From Monoplex corrugatus (taxonomy: Eukaryota > Mollusca > Gastropoda > Littorinimorpha > Ranellidae): a stretch of 64,000 nt of DNA. Below are positions 43,395-57,995 of this stretch, piece after piece. The position numbers and the translations under genes are program-made. Under the pieces are notes generated by a model. That model worked only from the letters and a program-made list of their open reading frames with translations, was not told the DNA's origin and made no database searches. The stretch is from the NCBI GenBank assembly GCA_030674185.1, contig CM060311.1:97805513-97869512 (forward strand). The letters are read 5' to 3'. Within the stretch, counting starts at the first letter, position 1, and the number at the start of each line of letters is the position of its first letter.

Positions 43395-43830
43395 CAGGGT
43401 CATGAGACAACCTTCACCTTGTACATCACACCGTCCTTCAATCATCACCCTATGACCACAGGGTTATGAGACAACCTTCACCTTGTACATCACACTGTCC
43501 TTCAATCATCACCCTATGACCACAGGGTCATGAGACAACCTTCACCTTGTACATCACACTGTCCTTCAATCATCACCCTATGACCACAGGGTCATGAGAC
43601 AACCTTCACCTTGTACATCACACAGTCCTTCAATCATCACCCTATGACCACAGGGTCATGAGACAACCTTCACCTTGTACATCACTGTCCTTCAATCATC
43701 ACCCTATGACCACAGGGTCATGAGACAACCTTTACCTTGTACATCACTGTCCTTCAATCATCACCCTATGACCACAGGGTCATGAGACAACCTTTACCTT
43801 GTACATCACACTGTCCTTCAATCATCACTC
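43395..43830. repeat. 64-bp minisatellite, about 7 copies
   Basis: Units contain CACCCTATGACCACAGGGTC, ATGAGACAACCTTCACCTTG and TACATCACACTGTCCTTCAA. The ancestral single copy is recognisable in module 2 near 22610-22680. Confidence 0.93.
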
Positions 43831-44666
43831 TCAAAATAGCCCCATGAAAGTATCCTAAGGAAGTACAGTGGCTGAGAGCTCACTAATCTTGAGTCACCTC
43901 TGTGGGCAATGTCCACTTATTTCCCTTGTTAGTTTACCACTGCCAACACTGAACAAGATTTGGTACACATTTACACGTGGGTGGCATGGAAGCTGTCATT
44001 ACAAGGTTGGTTGGGTGGTTGGTCAAGGTGGTGGTTAAATGGATTGGGTTGGGTTGGGTTGGCTTGGTTGGTTTGTCTGATTGTTTTTTCATGCTGCAAG
44101 CTGGAGATGTCATCTTGAGAAACTGAAATCATTGTTTCTAAGTACAGTACACTGTGGTGTGCTCTCACTGCAATGGAAATACAGCAAAATGCCACAGGCA
44201 CTTTGACATACACTACAGAAACATAACAACAATGCTTGTCTACCATGTGAATCTCCTCCTTGCCCTGTCACATAAAAAAAAATGTGTACTTTCTACAAAA
44301 CTTGTGTATTTTCTATCATTCTCTCTCTTTCGCCTTTTTTTTCCCTACTGTTTATAATTGTGTGTGAATGATGATCACTTTCTCACTGACAGATAAATTT
44401 GACGTAACTTTTCTGTATTTCTTCCCAAGCAGTTCATTCTCTTCATTTTTTCCCAAGAAATTCAAGCAGTTTTTCTTGTTGTTGTTGTTGTTGTTGTTGT
44501 TGTGTTTAGTGGTCTTTCTCTCTGAAACCAAAATGTGCAGACTGCAGCAACATATGGCTGCCTGCAGAGTGTGGGCCAACCTGACAGCACAATGTGCATA
44601 CTCGGATCTAAGTCAACATAAAATACCTGAGATGAACATGCTGACCATCTAAGGCATGATTACAAT
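43831..44666. other. unique stretch, no gene seen
   Basis: Holds a GGTTGGGTTGGGTTGG run at about 44045 and a (GTT)n run at about 44477-44503. Short frames on both strands have no motifs. A first exon of the MDM2-like gene could be here but cannot be identified. Confidence 0.45.
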
Positions 44667-46148
44667 GAACCCCAAAGTAGAAGGAACACATATGTACAGA
44701 GACATTTCTATCTCTCTCATTTAACAAACATTAAATTACACAAAACAAAGTCACATAATGAACCCCAAAGTAAGAAGAAACACATATGTACAGAGACATT
44801 TCTATCTCTCTCATTTAACAAACATTAAATTACACAAAACAAAGCCACATAATGAACCCCAAAGTAGAAGAAACACATATGTACAGAGACATTTCTATCT
44901 CTCTCATTTAACAAACATTAAATTACACAAAACAAAGCCACACAATGAACCCCAAAGTAGAAGAGACACATATGTACAGACATTTCTATCTCTCTCATTT
45001 AACAAACATTAAATTACACAAAACAAAGCCACATAATGAACCCCAAAGTAGAAGAAACACATATGTACAGACATTTCTATCTCTCTCATTTAACAAACAT
45101 TAAATTACACAAAACAAAGCCACACAATGAACCCCAAAGTAGAAGAAACACATATGTACAGACATTTCTATCTCTCTCATTTAACAAACATTAAATTACA
45201 CAAAACAAAGCCACACAATGAACCCCAAAGTAGAAGAGACACATATGTACAGACATTTCTATCTCTCTCATTTAACAAACATTAAATTACACAAAACAAA
45301 GTCACATAATGAACCCCAAAGTAGAAGAAACACATATGTACAGACATTTCTATCTCTCTCATTTAACAAACATTAAATTACACAAAACAAAGCCACATAA
45401 TGAACCCCAAAGTAGAAGAAACACATATGTACAGAGACATTTCTATCTCTCTCATTTAACAAACATTAAATTACACAAAACAAAGCCACATAATGAACCC
45501 CAAAGTAGACTAGAAGAAACACATATGTACAGAGACATTTCTATCTCTCTCATTTAACAAACATTAAATTACACAAAACAAAGCCACATAATGAACCCCA
45601 AAGTAGAAGAAACACATATGTACAGAGACATTTCTATCTCTCTCATTTAACAAACATTAAATTACACAAAACAAAGCCACATAATGAACCCCAAAGTAGA
45701 CTAGAAGAAACACATATGTACAGAGACATTTCTATCTCTCTCATTTAACAAACATTAAATTACACAAAACAAAGCCACATAATGAACCCAAAAGTAGAAG
45801 AACACATAGTACAGAGACATTCTACTCTCTCATTTACAACATTAAATTACACAAAACAAGCCACATAATGAACCAAAGTAGAAGAACACATATGTACAGA
45901 GACATTTCTATCTCTCTCATTTAACAAACATTAAATTACACAAAACAAAGCCACATAATGAACCCCAAAGTAGACTAGAAGAAACACATATGTACAGAGA
46001 CATTTCTATCTCTCTCATTTAACAAACATTAAATTACACAAAACAAAGCCACATAATGAACCCCAAAGTAGAAGAAACACATATGTACAGAGACATTTCT
46101 ATCTCTCTCATTTAACAAACATTAAATTACAAAACAAAGCCACATACA
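44667..46148. repeat. ~92-bp minisatellite, about 16 copies
   Basis: Units contain AATGAACCCCAAAGTAGAAG, AAACACATATGTACAGAGAC, ATTTCTATCTCTCTCATTTA and ACAAACATTAAATTACACAA. Length variants come from GAGAC/GAC and an added ACTAG. One pair at about 45785-45890 is rich in single-base deletions. Confidence 0.95.
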
Positions 46149-46518
46149 TAAACACTAATCAGTAGGTAAAGGATGTTCATCCACCTCTTATCATTAGTGC
46201 TTTGCCATCCCAACTCTAAACAGGGCCAGGTATCCATTCAAAGCTGGGTGGACTGGAGGCCACAAGCGCTCACTTTTCAAAGTAAGCCTCAATGTCATGT
46301 GCTCAAACTAAGGGCCGAAGCTCTTCCTCTATACCTCTACACCATCTGAAATGAAATCATCTAAAAATTCCAACTATTCCATGAGATGTCTAACATAAGA
46401 TATGTATAAAGGAAGAAAAAGCAGTGTGTGTCCATATTTTCTCTTCTGTTAACGCACACTGGAGTCACACTTTGCTGCAATATGTATAGGCAAGTATACA
46501 CCAAAAACAGTATTGATT
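46149..46518. other. unique stretch, no gene seen
   Basis: No open frame with motifs and no RNA gene recognised. Confidence 0.5.
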
Positions 46519-49500
46519 GTGTGACCAACTGTAGTGTTAGACTGGAGGCTATGTGACATGCTGGTTTCTCTTACATATACTTGTTCACAAACATGGAGAT
46601 GTGTGACCAACTGTAGTGTTAGACTGGAGGCTATGTGACATGCTGGTTTCTCTTACAGTTACATATACTTGTTCACAAACATAGAGATGTGTGACCAACT
46701 GTAGTGTTAGACTGGAGGCTATGTGACATGCTGGTTTCTCTTACATATACTTGTTCACAAACATAGAGATGTGTGACCAACTGTAGTGTTAGACTGGAGG
46801 CTATGTGGCATGCTGGTTTCTCTTACAGTTACATATACTTGTTCACAAACATAGAGATGTGTGACCAACTGTAGTGTTAGACTGGAGGCTATGTGGCATG
46901 CTGGTTTCTCTTACATATACTTGTTCACAAACATAGAGATGTGTGACCAACTGTAGTGTTAGACTGGAGGCTATGTGACATGCTGGTTTCTCTTACATAT
47001 ACTTGTTCACAAACATAGAGATGTGTGACCAACTGTAGTGTTAGACTGGAGGCTATGTGACATGCTGGTTTCTCTTACATATACTTGTTCACAAACATAG
47101 AGATGTGTGACCAACTGTAGTGTTAGACTGGAGGCTATGTGGCATGCTGGTTTCTCTTACATATACTTGTTCACAAACATAGAGATGTGTGACCAACTGT
47201 AGTGTTAGACTGGAGGCTATGTGACATGCTGGTTTCTCTTACATATACTTGTTCACAAACATAGAGATGTGTGACCAACTGTAGTGTTAGACTGGAGGCT
47301 ATGTGGCATGCTGGTTTCTCTACAGTTACATATACTTGTTCACAAACATAGAGATGTGTGACCAACTGTAGTGTTAGACTGGAGGCTATGTGGCATGCTG
47401 GTTTCTCTTACAGTTACATATACTTGTTCACAAACATAGAGATGTGTGACCAACTGTAGTGTTAGACTGGAGGCTATGTGGCATGCTGGTTTCTCTTACA
47501 TATACTTGTTCACAAACATAGAGATGTGTGACCAACTGTAGTGTTAGACTGGAGGCTATGTGGCATGCTGGTTTCTCTTACATATACTTGTTCACAAACA
47601 GAGATGTGTGACCAACTGTAGTGTTAGACTGGAGGCTATGTGACATGCTGGTTTCTCTTACATATACTTGTTCACAAACAGGGAGATGTGTGACCAACTG
47701 TAGTGTTAGACTGGAGGCTATGTGACATGCTGGTTTCTCTTACATATACTTGTTCACAAACATAGAGATGTGTGACCAACTGTAGTGTTAGACTGGAGGC
47801 TATGTGACATGCTGGTTTCTCTTACATATACTTGTTCACAAACATAGAGATGTGTGACCAACTGTAGTGTTAGACTGGAGGCTATGTGACATGCTGGTTT
47901 CTCTTACAGTTACATATACTTGTTCACAAACATAGAGATGTGTGACCAACTGTAGTGTTAGACTGGAGGCTATGTGACATGCTGGTTTCTCTTACAGTTA
48001 CATATACTTGTTCACAAACATAGAGATGTGTGACCAACTGTAGTGTTAGACTGGAGGCTATGTGACATGCTGGTTTCTCTTACAATATACTTGTTCACAA
48101 ACATAGAGATGTGTGACCAACTGTAGTGTTAGACTGGAGGCTATGTGGCATGCTGGTTTCTCTTACAGTTACATATACTTGTTCACAAACATAGAGATAT
48201 GGGACCAACTGTAGTGTTAGACTGGAGGCTATGTGACATGTTGGTTTCTCTCTTACATATACTTGTTCACAAACATAGAGATATGGGACCAACTGTAGTG
48301 TTAGACTGGAGGCTATGTGGCATGCCGGTTTCTCTTACAGTTACATATACTTGTTCACAAACATAGAGATGTGTGACCAACTGTAGTGTTAGACTGGAGG
48401 CAATGTGGCATGCCGGTTTCTCTTACAGTTACATATACTTGTTCACAAACATAGAGATGTGTGACCAACTGTAGTGTTAGACTGGAGGCTATGTGGCATG
48501 CTGGTTTCTCTTACAGTACATATACTTGTTCACAAACATAGAGATGTGTGACCAACTGTAGTGTTAGACTGGAGGCTATGTGGCATGCTGGTTTCTCTTA
48601 CATATACTTGTTCACAAACATAGAGATGTGTGACCAACTGTAGTGTTAGACTGGAGGCTATGTGACATGCTGGTTTCTCTTACATATACTTGTTCACAAA
48701 CATAGAGATGTGTGACCAACTGTAGTGTTAGACTGGAGGCTATGTGGCATGCTGGTTTCTCTTACATATACTTGTTCACAAACATAGAGATGTGTGACCA
48801 ACTGTAGTGTTAGACTGGAGGCTATGTGACATGCTGGTTTCTCTTACATATACTTGTTCACAAACATAGAGATGTGTGACCAACTGTAGTGTTAGACTGG
48901 AGGCTATGTGGCATGCTGGTTTCTCTTACAGTTACATATACTTGTTCACAAACATAGAGATGTGTGACCAACTGTAGTGTTAGACTGGAGGCTATGTGGC
49001 ATGCTGGTTTTCTTACAGTTACATATACTTGTTCACAAACATAGAGATGTGTGACCAACTGTAGTGTTAGACTGGAGGCTATGTGGCATGCTGGTTTCTC
49101 TCTTACATATACTTGTTCACAAACATAGAGATGTGTGACCAACTGTAGTGTTAGACTGGAGGCTATGTGGCATGCTGGTTTCTCTTACATATACTTGTTC
49201 ACAAACATAGAGATGTGTGACCAACTGTAGTGTTAGACTGGAGGCTATGTGACATGCTGGTTTCTCTTACATATACTTGTTCACAAACATGGAGATGTGT
49301 GACCAACTGTAGTGTTAGACTGGAGGCTATGTGACATGCGGTTTCTCTTACATATACTTGTTCACAAACATAGAGATGTGTGACCAACTGTAGTGTTAGA
49401 CTGGAGGCTATGTGACATGCTGGTTTCTCTTACATATACTTGTTCACAAACATAGAGATGTGTGACCAACTGTAGTGTTAGACTGGAGGCTATGTGACAT

Positions 49501-50010
49501 GCTGGTTTCTCTTACATATACTTGTTCACAAACATAGAGATGTGTGACCAACTGTAGTGTTAGACTGGAGGCTATGTGGCATGCTGGTTTCTCTTACAGT
49601 TACATATACTTGTTCACAAACATAGAGATGTGTGACCAACTGTAGTGTTAGACTGGAGGCTATGTGCATGCTGGTTTCTCTTACAGTTACATATACTTGT
49701 TCACAAACATGGAGATGTGTGACCAACTGTAGTGTTAGACTGGAGGCTATGTGGCATGCGGTTTCTCTTACAGTTACATATACTTGTTCACAAACATAGA
49801 GATGTGTGACCAACTGTAGTGTTAGACTGGAGGCTATGTGGCATGCCGGTTTCTCTTACAGTTACATATACTTGTTCACAAACATAGAGATGTGTGACCA
49901 ACTGTAGTGTTAGACTGGAGGCTATGTGGCATGCTGGTTTCTCTTACAGTTACATATACTTGTTCACAAACATGGAGATGTGTGACCACAGTTACATATA
50001 CTTGTTCACA
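46519..50010. repeat. 82/88-bp minisatellite, about 41 copies
   Basis: Units contain GTGTGACCAACTGTAGTGTT, AGACTGGAGGCTATGTGACA, TGCTGGTTTCTCTTACATAT and ACTTGTTCACAAACATAGAG. The 88-bp form has an added CAGTTA in TTACAGTTACATAT. GTGGCAT and GTGACAT variants are mixed along the array. Confidence 0.96.
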
Positions 50011-50307
50011 AACATGGAGAGAGAGACAGGAACGTAGCTCTGTCACATGCTGGGCTAACATCACCTCACTATGAGCTACAACTGGTGAGTAGGCAGAGCT
50101 AAACAACACTGCAGCATCATTCAACCAGCTTCAATTCTGATCTGTGGTAAATTTCTGTAAAAATTTAAACAGAATGTGGTAAGCAAACAACTTATAACTA
50201 CTTTGAATACAGAGGTTTACCTGGTCAACTGAACACAGACAGAAACAGACTATCACCACATAAATGCAATTTTATTTACTAATCAACAATTGTTAACCAT
50301 CTTCACA
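50011..50307. other. unique stretch, no gene seen
   Basis: AT-rich sequence between the array and R1 copy d. Nothing recognised. Confidence 0.5.
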
Positions 50308-50872
50308 CTATTGTTATTGCTATTTATGTTTAAAGCTCAGCTGACTGCATTGGGCCATATCAGGGCTATAACCATTTCAAAACATACACAATACTTCAAT
50401 AGGGTAAAAAAAAGGAAAAGAAAATTAAGTACACATATCAATGCATTTGCGCACATAGTCTAAGGAGATGCTGGACGTTGACCACATCGTCCAATTCGTC
50501 GCTCGGGGATTTAAAAAAACATACATGAATACAAATTTAAACATAACTAAGGACACTAAAACATATATAAAAACATACATAAATTACCAAAAATTGCTTT
50601 CACATATCATTTCCCTAGAGCCAAAAATGCACTTAACATATGTACCCACTTATCAATCCTAAGAGAAATTACATAAGACTTTATCGAACACATACAGGTG
50701 AATCGACCAGCAAGGCAGGAAATAACAGGAAGATCTGACAGAAAGCAAAGGTGGTAGAAAGAAAGAAACAAAGAGAGTGACAGAAATGAAAAAATTACTA
50801 GCACAGAATGTCCAGAAGGTGGGAATATTATTTATACTGAAAGAGCCCCCAGCATCCCCACAGGGTATCTTC
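50308..50872. mobile_element. R1 repeat, compact copy d
   Basis: All R1 landmarks are present in order with no array: TTTAAAGCTCAGCTGACTGC, ATCAGGGCTATAACCATTTC, CATATCAATGCATTTGCGCA, CTTATCAATCCTAAGAGAAA, GACTTTATCGAACACATACA, GACAGAAAGCAAAGG, AGCACAGAATGTCCAGAAGG, ATTTATACTGAAAGAGCC. It is the best guide to the unexpanded form. It is not inside a recognisable MDM2-like module. Confidence 0.82.
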
Positions 50873-50893
50873 ACACTATCTGAAGGTCTAATG

Positions 50894-50988
50894 GCTTTAA
50901 TCTGACAAAGCAAGTAGGACCTTAATCTGACAAAGCAAGCAGAATGTTAATCTGACAAAGCAAGCAGAATGTTAATCTGACAAAGCAA
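50894..50988. repeat. ~25-bp short tandem repeat, 4 copies
   Basis: Units of TTAATCTGACAAAGCAAGCA plus GAATG. It leads directly into the 40-bp array. Confidence 0.88.
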
Positions 50989-51009
50989 GAAAGAACTGAT
51001 GCTAAAACA

Positions 51010-54000
51010 AGACACAGAAGCTATAAGTCACTGAGTTACCAATCTATGTTACCACAGAAGCTATAAGTCGCTGAGTTACCAATCTATGTTACCACAGAAG
51101 CTATAAGTCACTGAGTTACCAATCTATGTTACCACAGAAGCTATAAGTCGCTGAGTTACCAATCTATGTTACCACAGAAGCTATAAGTCGCTGAGTTACC
51201 AATCTATGTTACCACAGAAGCTATAAGTCACTGAGTTACCAATCTATGTTACCACAGAAGCTATAAGTCGCTGAGTTACCAATCTATGTTACCACAGAAG
51301 CTATAAGTCGCTGAGTTACCAATCTATGTTACCACAGAAACTATAAGTCGCTGAGTTACCAATCTATGTTACCACAGAAGCTATAAGTCGCTGAGTTACC
51401 AATCTATGTTACCACAGAAGCTATAAGTCGCTGAGTTACCAATCTATGTTACCACAGAAGCTATAAGTCGCTGAGTTACCAATCTATGTTACCACAGAAG
51501 CTATAAGTCGCTGAGTTACCAATCTATGTTACCACAGAAGCTATAAGTCACTGAGTTACCAATCTATGTTACCACAGAAGCTATAAGTCACTGAGTTACC
51601 AATCTATGTTACCACAGAAGCTATAAGTCGCTGAGTTACCAATCTATGTTACCACAGAAGCTATAAGTCGCTGAGTTACCAATCTATGTTACCACAGAAG
51701 CTATAAGTCGCTGAGTTACCAATCTATGTTATCACAGAAGCTATAAGTCGCTGAGTTACCAATCTATGTTACCACAGAAGCTATAAGTCGCTGAGTTACC
51801 AATCTATGTTACCACAGAAGCTATAAGTCACTGAGTTACCAATCTGTTACCACAGAAACTATAAGTCGCAGAGTTACCAATCTATGTTACCACAGAAGCT
51901 ATAAGTCGTTGAGTTACCAATCTATGTTACCACAGACGCTATAAGTCGCTGAGTTACCAATCTATGTTACCACAGAAGCTATAAGTCGCTGAGTTACCAA
52001 TCTATGTTACCACAGAAGCTATAAGTCGCTGAGTTACCAATCTATGTTACCACAGAAGCTATAAGTCGCTGAGTTACCAATCTATGTTACCACAGAAGCT
52101 ATAAGTCGCTGAGTTACCAATCTATGTTACCACAGAAGCTATAAGTCACTGAGTTACCAATCTATGTTACCACAGAAGCTATAAGTCGCTGAGTTACCAA
52201 TCTATGTTATCACAGAAGCTATAAGTCGCTGAGTTACCAATCTATGTTACCACAGAAGCTATAAGTCGCTGAGTTACCAATCTATGTTACCACAGAAGCT
52301 ATAAGTCGCTGAGTTACCAATCTATGTTACCACAGAAGCTATAAGTCGCTGAGTTACCAATCTATGTTACCACAGAAGCTATAAGTCGCTGAGTTACCAA
52401 TCTATGTTACCACAGAAGCTATAAGTCGCTGAGTAGCCAATCTATGTTACCACAGAAGCTATAAGTCGCTGAGTTACCAATCTATGTTACCACAGAAACT
52501 ATAAGTCGCTGAGTTACCAATCTATGTTACCACAGAAGCTATAAGTCGCTGAGTTACCAATCTATGTTACCACAGAAGCTACCACAGAAGCTATAAGTCG
52601 CTGAGTTACCAATCTATGTTACCACAGAAGCTATAAGTCGCTGAGTTACCAATCTATGTTACCACAGAAGCTATAAGTCACTGAGTTACCAATCTATGTT
52701 ACCACAGAAGCTATAAGTCGCTGAGTTACCAATCTATGTTACCACAGAAGCTATAAGTCGCTGAGTTACCAATCTATGTTACCACAGAAGCTATAAGTCG
52801 CTGAGTTACCAATCTATGTTACCACAGAAGCTATAAGTCGCTGAGTTACCAATCTATGTTACCACAGAAGCTATAAGTCGCTGAGTTACCAATCTATGTT
52901 ACCACAGAAGCTATAAGTCGCTGAGTTACCAATCTATGTTACCACAGAAGCTATAAGTCGCTGAGTAGCCAATCTATGTTACCACAGAAGCTATAAGTCG
53001 CTGAGTTACCAATCTATGTTACCACAGAAGCTATAAGTCACTGAGTTACCAATCTATGTTACCACAGAAGCTATAAGTCGCTGAGTTACCAATCTATGTT
53101 ACCACAGAAGCTATAAGTCGCTGAGTTACCAATCTATGTTACCACAGAAGCTATAAGTCGCTGAGTTACCAATCTATGTTACCACAGAAGCTATAAGTCG
53201 CTGAGTTACCAATCTATGTTACCACAGAAGCTATAAGTCGCTGAGTTACCAATCTATGTTACCACAGAAGCTATAAGTCGCTGAGTAGCCAATCTATGTT
53301 ACCACAGAAGCTATAAGTCGCTGAGTTACCAATCTATGTTACCACAGAAGCTATAAGTCGCTGAGTTACCAATCTATGTTACCACAGAAGCTATAAGTCG
53401 CTGAGTTACCAATCTATGTTACCACAGAAGCTATAAGTCGCTGAGTTACCAATCTATGTTACCACAGACGCTATAAGTCGCTGAGTTTACCAATCTATGT
53501 TACCACAGAAGCTATAAGTCGCTGAGTTACCAATCTATGTTACCACAGAAGCTATAAGTCGCTGAGTTACCAATCTATGTTACCACAGACGCTATGAAGT
53601 CGCTGAGTTACCAATCTATGTTACCACAGAAGCTATAAGTCGCTGAGTTACCAATCTATGTTACCACAGAAGCTATAAGTCGCTGAGTTACCAATCTATG
53701 TTACCACAGAAGCCATAAGTCGCTGAGTTACCAATCTATGTTACCACAGAAGCTATAAGTCGCTGAGTTACCAATCTATGTTACCACAGAAGCTATAAGT
53801 CGCTGAGTTACCAATCTATGTTACCACAGAAGCTATAAGTCGCTGAGTTACCAATCTATGTTACCACAGAAGCTATAAGTCGCTGAGTTACCAATCTATG
53901 TTACCACAGAAGCTATAAGTCGCTGAGTTACCAATCTATGTTACCACAGAAGCTATAAGTCGCTGAGTTACCAATCTATGTTACCACAGAAGCTATAAGT

Positions 54001-54746
54001 CGCTGAGTTACCAATCTATGTTACCACAGAAGCTATAAGTCGCTGAGTTACCAATCTATGTTACCACAGAAGCTATAAGTCGCTGAGTTACCAATCTATG
54101 TTACCACAGAAGCTATAAGTCGCTGAGTTACCAATCTATGTTACCACAGAAGCTATAAGTCGCTGAGTTACCAATCTATGTTACCACAGAAGCTATAAGT
54201 CGCTGAGTAGCCAATCTATGTTACCACAAAAGCTATAAGTCGCTGAGTTACCAATCTATGTTACCACAGAAGCTATAAGTCACTGAGTTACCAATCTATG
54301 TTACCACAGAAGCTATAAGTCGCTGAGTTACCAATCTATGTTACCACAGAAGCTATAAGTCGCTGAGTAGCCAATCTATGTTACCACAGAAGCTATAAGT
54401 CGCTGAGTTACCAATCTATGTTACCACAGAAGCTATAAGTCGCTGAGTAGCCAATCTATGTTACCACAGAAGCTATAAGTCGCTGAGTTACCAATCTATG
54501 TTACCACAGAAGCTATAAGTCGCTGAGTAGCCAATCTATGTTACCACAGAAGCTATAAGTCGCTGAGTTACCAATCTATGTTACCACAGAAGCTATAAGT
54601 CGCTGAGTTACCAATCTATGTTACCACAGAAGCTATAAGTCGCTGAGTTACCAATCTATGTTACCACAGAAGCTATGAAGTCGCTGAGTTACCAATCTAT
54701 GTTACCACAGAAGCTATAAGTCACCGAGTAGCCAATCTATGTTACT
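51010..54746. repeat. 40-bp minisatellite, about 93 copies
   Basis: The unit is ACCACAGAAGCTATAAGTCG, CTGAGTTACCAATCTATGTT. It is very uniform; variants are GTCACTGAG, GAGTAGCC, GTTATCAC, AAACT and ACGCT. A partial unit at about 52577 (GAAGCTACCACAGAAGCT) and isolated one-base insertions near 53486, 53594 and 54675 are the only length changes. Period 40 blocks long frames. Confidence 0.97.
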
Positions 54747-55388
54747 ATTTAGATATACGGCCAGTTTACACACCATGTAAGCAAGTAAGGTGTGTAACAA
54801 CAGTCTTACATCGACAGCTGACCACCAAGTCTGTTCTGTACAAGTACAGATCTTTACAGTACAAACACCATCTCCCTGAATGGAATCTCAGAACAACAGA
54901 CGTTAGTATTTATATTTAACAAATACAGACAAGTATGAGGTTTCATATTCAACAAATACAGAAAATGAATATATATTTCAACAAACTAGTAAAACCTCTG
55001 ATGCATGATCTTCTGCAAGATGGTCAAGCTACTCCCACAATCTCCCTTTTAATGACAACAATTATTACAGAAAAATATGTTTAGTTGTCAAACTTATGAT
55101 GAATGATCTTCTGCAAGATGGTCAAGCTACTCTTGCAATCTCCCTTTTAATAATAATTATTACAGAAAAATCTACATTTTCTACTTTACAAGGTCACTGA
55201 GGTCAAGACGATAGTAGTGTCAGAACATGGAGTTTGAACATTGTCAGAAGTTCCTGAGAAAGTGCTTCTGGTCTGTTTGACCTTCACTTTGTCATCTTGT
55301 TCTCATTCAACAGTCCACACCTTTGACCCAATTTTGGTAAAGATCCATCAAGAAATAGCTGATAATATCATGCTAACACATTTGGTCC
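54747..55388. other. unique stretch with an ~80-bp duplication
   Basis: ATGATCTTCTGCAAGATGGT and its following ~60 bases occur twice (about 55002-55080 and 55101-55172) with small differences. No gene. Confidence 0.6.
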
Positions 55389-55431
55389 ACACACACACAC
55401 ACACACACAGAGAAGAGACACACACACACGC

Positions 55432-55462
<31 letters not shown>

Positions 55463-55515
55463 CACAACACACCACACACACACACACACACACACACGAG
55501 ACACACACACACCAC

Positions 55516-55580
<65 letters not shown>

Positions 55581-55590
55581 ACACACACAC

Positions 55591-55642
<52 letters not shown>

Positions 55643-55785
55643 ACACACACACACACCACACAACACACAGACACACACACACACACAGACACACACACAC
55701 ACAACACACAACACACACACACACACACACACCACACACACACACACACAACACACACACACACACAACACACACACACACCACA

Positions 55786-55864
<79 letters not shown>

Positions 55865-55913
55865 ACAGACACACACACACACACACACACACACAACACA
55901 CACACACACACAA

Positions 55914-55952
<39 letters not shown>

Positions 55953-56070
55953 GACCACACACACACAGAACACACACACACACACACACAAAACACAGAA
56001 CACACACACACACACACACAACACACACACACACACACAACACACACACACACACAACACACACACACAC

Positions 56071-56113
<43 letters not shown>
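55389..56113. repeat. 725-bp (CA)n microsatellite
   Basis: Almost pure (CA)n with scattered CAACAC, CACCAC, CAGAGAC and CAAGAC interruptions. The Thr/His and Cys/Val frames are artefacts. Such length is hard to assemble. Confidence 0.97.
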
Positions 56114-56115
<2 letters not shown>

Positions 56116-56842
56116 ACTATGTTGGCAGGAGAGTGACAGACAGATACAGTGGGACAGAAACAGAAAGAAGGACAAACAACAAATCGACCGTGAGATAACG
56201 TCTCTTACCTCAACAGTTCAAATATCCTGGTAAATACTTGATGACAACTTTAAAATGATACAACTTACAAGAAAACAAAATATCTAGAACAATTTTAGTT
56301 TAAATACATTTTACGACAATACAGCTACATACTTTGGCTTCCATACCTATTCACTGTTTTTCGATCAACTGTTTAGTGCATCAGCCTCTTTTCTCCCTTC
56401 CTTTCACACATACATGACAATGACAGCAAGTACGTCAGCAGCAGATACTATATCTACTTAACTGTTCAGACAATCGATTTTTTTTTATCAAGTAATTAGC
56501 AGAGCTAATTAAAGACACCACTGTTCATCTACTGGAACAAGCTCAAACATGTTTAGTCGTTACCTATAATTAGCTGACACTGATAACGAACCTGTTCATT
56601 GACACTCTTTTTGTTCTTTTTTTTTTTTTGGTTTGTTTGTTTGTATATTTTGTTGATTTTTCTTTAATGTTTCTTTCTGTTTGCTTAAAAAATAATGTTT
56701 ATTGGAAAAAAAGAAAAAAAATTTCCATGCTTCAGTCTTCTCTTCTGCATTTTTTTTTTTTTTTTACATAAATCCACAGATATGTTTAGAAGATAAGCAA
56801 CACAATAATGCACAAATGGATAAAACAAAACAAAGAAAAACA
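56114..56842. other. unique AT-rich stretch, no gene seen
   Basis: Includes T-runs at about 56475, 56620 and 56750. No coding or RNA gene recognised. Confidence 0.5.
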
Positions 56843-57657
56843 AGATATACAGCAATATATGGAATAAACACCTTTCAACCTATCACATCAAGATATACAG
56901 CAATATATGGAATAAACACCTTTCAACCTATCACATCAAGATATACAGCAATATATGGAATAAACACCTTTCAACCTATCACATCAAGATATACAGCAAT
57001 ATATGGAATAAACACCTTTCAACCTATCACATCAAGATATACAGCAATATATGGAATAAACACCTTTCAACCTATCACATCAAGATATACAGCAATATAT
57101 GGAATAAACACCTTTCAACCTATCACATCAAGATATACAGCAATATATGGAATAAACACCTTTCAACCTATCACATCAAGATATACAGCAATATATGGAA
57201 TAAACACCTTTCAACCTATCACATCAAGATATACAGCAATATATGGAATAAACACCTTTCAACCTATCACATCAAGATATACAGCAATATATGGAATAAA
57301 CACCTTTCAACCTATCACATCAAGATATACAGCAATATATGGAATAAACACCTTTCAACCTATCACATCAAGATATACAGCAATATATGGAATAAACAAC
57401 CTTTCAACCTATCACATCAAGATATACAGCAATATATGGAATAAACACCTTTCAACCTATCACATCAAGATATACAGCAATATATGGAATAAACACCTTT
57501 CAACCTATCACATCAAGATATACAGCAATATATGGAATAAACACCTTTCAACCTATCACATCAAGATATACAGCAATATATGGAATAAACACCTTTCAAC
57601 CTATCACATCAAGATATACAGCAATATATGGAATAAACACCTTTCAACCTATCACAT
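56843..57657. repeat. 48-bp minisatellite, about 17 copies
   Basis: Units of AAGATATACAGCAATATATG, GAATAAACACCTTTCAACCT, ATCACATC, nearly identical throughout. 48 is divisible by three, so a plus-strand frame of RYTAIYGINTFQPITS repeats stays open; one added base near 57399 shifts it. No evidence of translation. Confidence 0.96.
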
Positions 57658-57995
57658 CTACATGAAAAGAATTCCAGTGTTTTTTAACAGCTGCTTTTCA
57701 ATAACATTGTGAAACCATTTCTTCTGGTTCCCTTTTTGATCATATGACAAAACACTGGAAACATAACATAGGAATAAGTAGGGCCTACATTTGCTTTCAT
57801 TTTTTTTTTTCCGGTTTTACAACATTCCGGACATTGTCACTCTACATTTATATATAAGAACATTCCAGAAAATGTCATTATGCATTACATTACTTTCAGT
57901 TTACAAACAAAACTTAACCAGTATATGACACTAAATCACACTGAATTAAAAAGATATTGCCTCACCCCCCCTCCTCTTCTCCTGACTCCCCCCCC
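57658..57995. other. unique stretch, no gene seen
   Basis: Two similar segments (ACATTCCGGACATTGTCA and ACATTCCAGAAAATGTCA) lie about 55 bp apart. A C-run lies at 57989-57997. Confidence 0.5.

Noticed and set aside
46519..54746. CRISPR array from regularly spaced repeats
   Set aside because: Units are contiguous tandem copies without unique spacers, in a eukaryotic context with no cas genes.
55241..56233. Thr/His-rich and Cys/Val-rich open frames
   Set aside because: Translations of a long (CA)n microsatellite.
56702..57712. 336-codon plus-strand frame with RYTAIYGINTFQPITS repeats
   Set aside because: A 48-bp minisatellite; a one-base insertion changes the frame mid-array and the flanks show no coding features.
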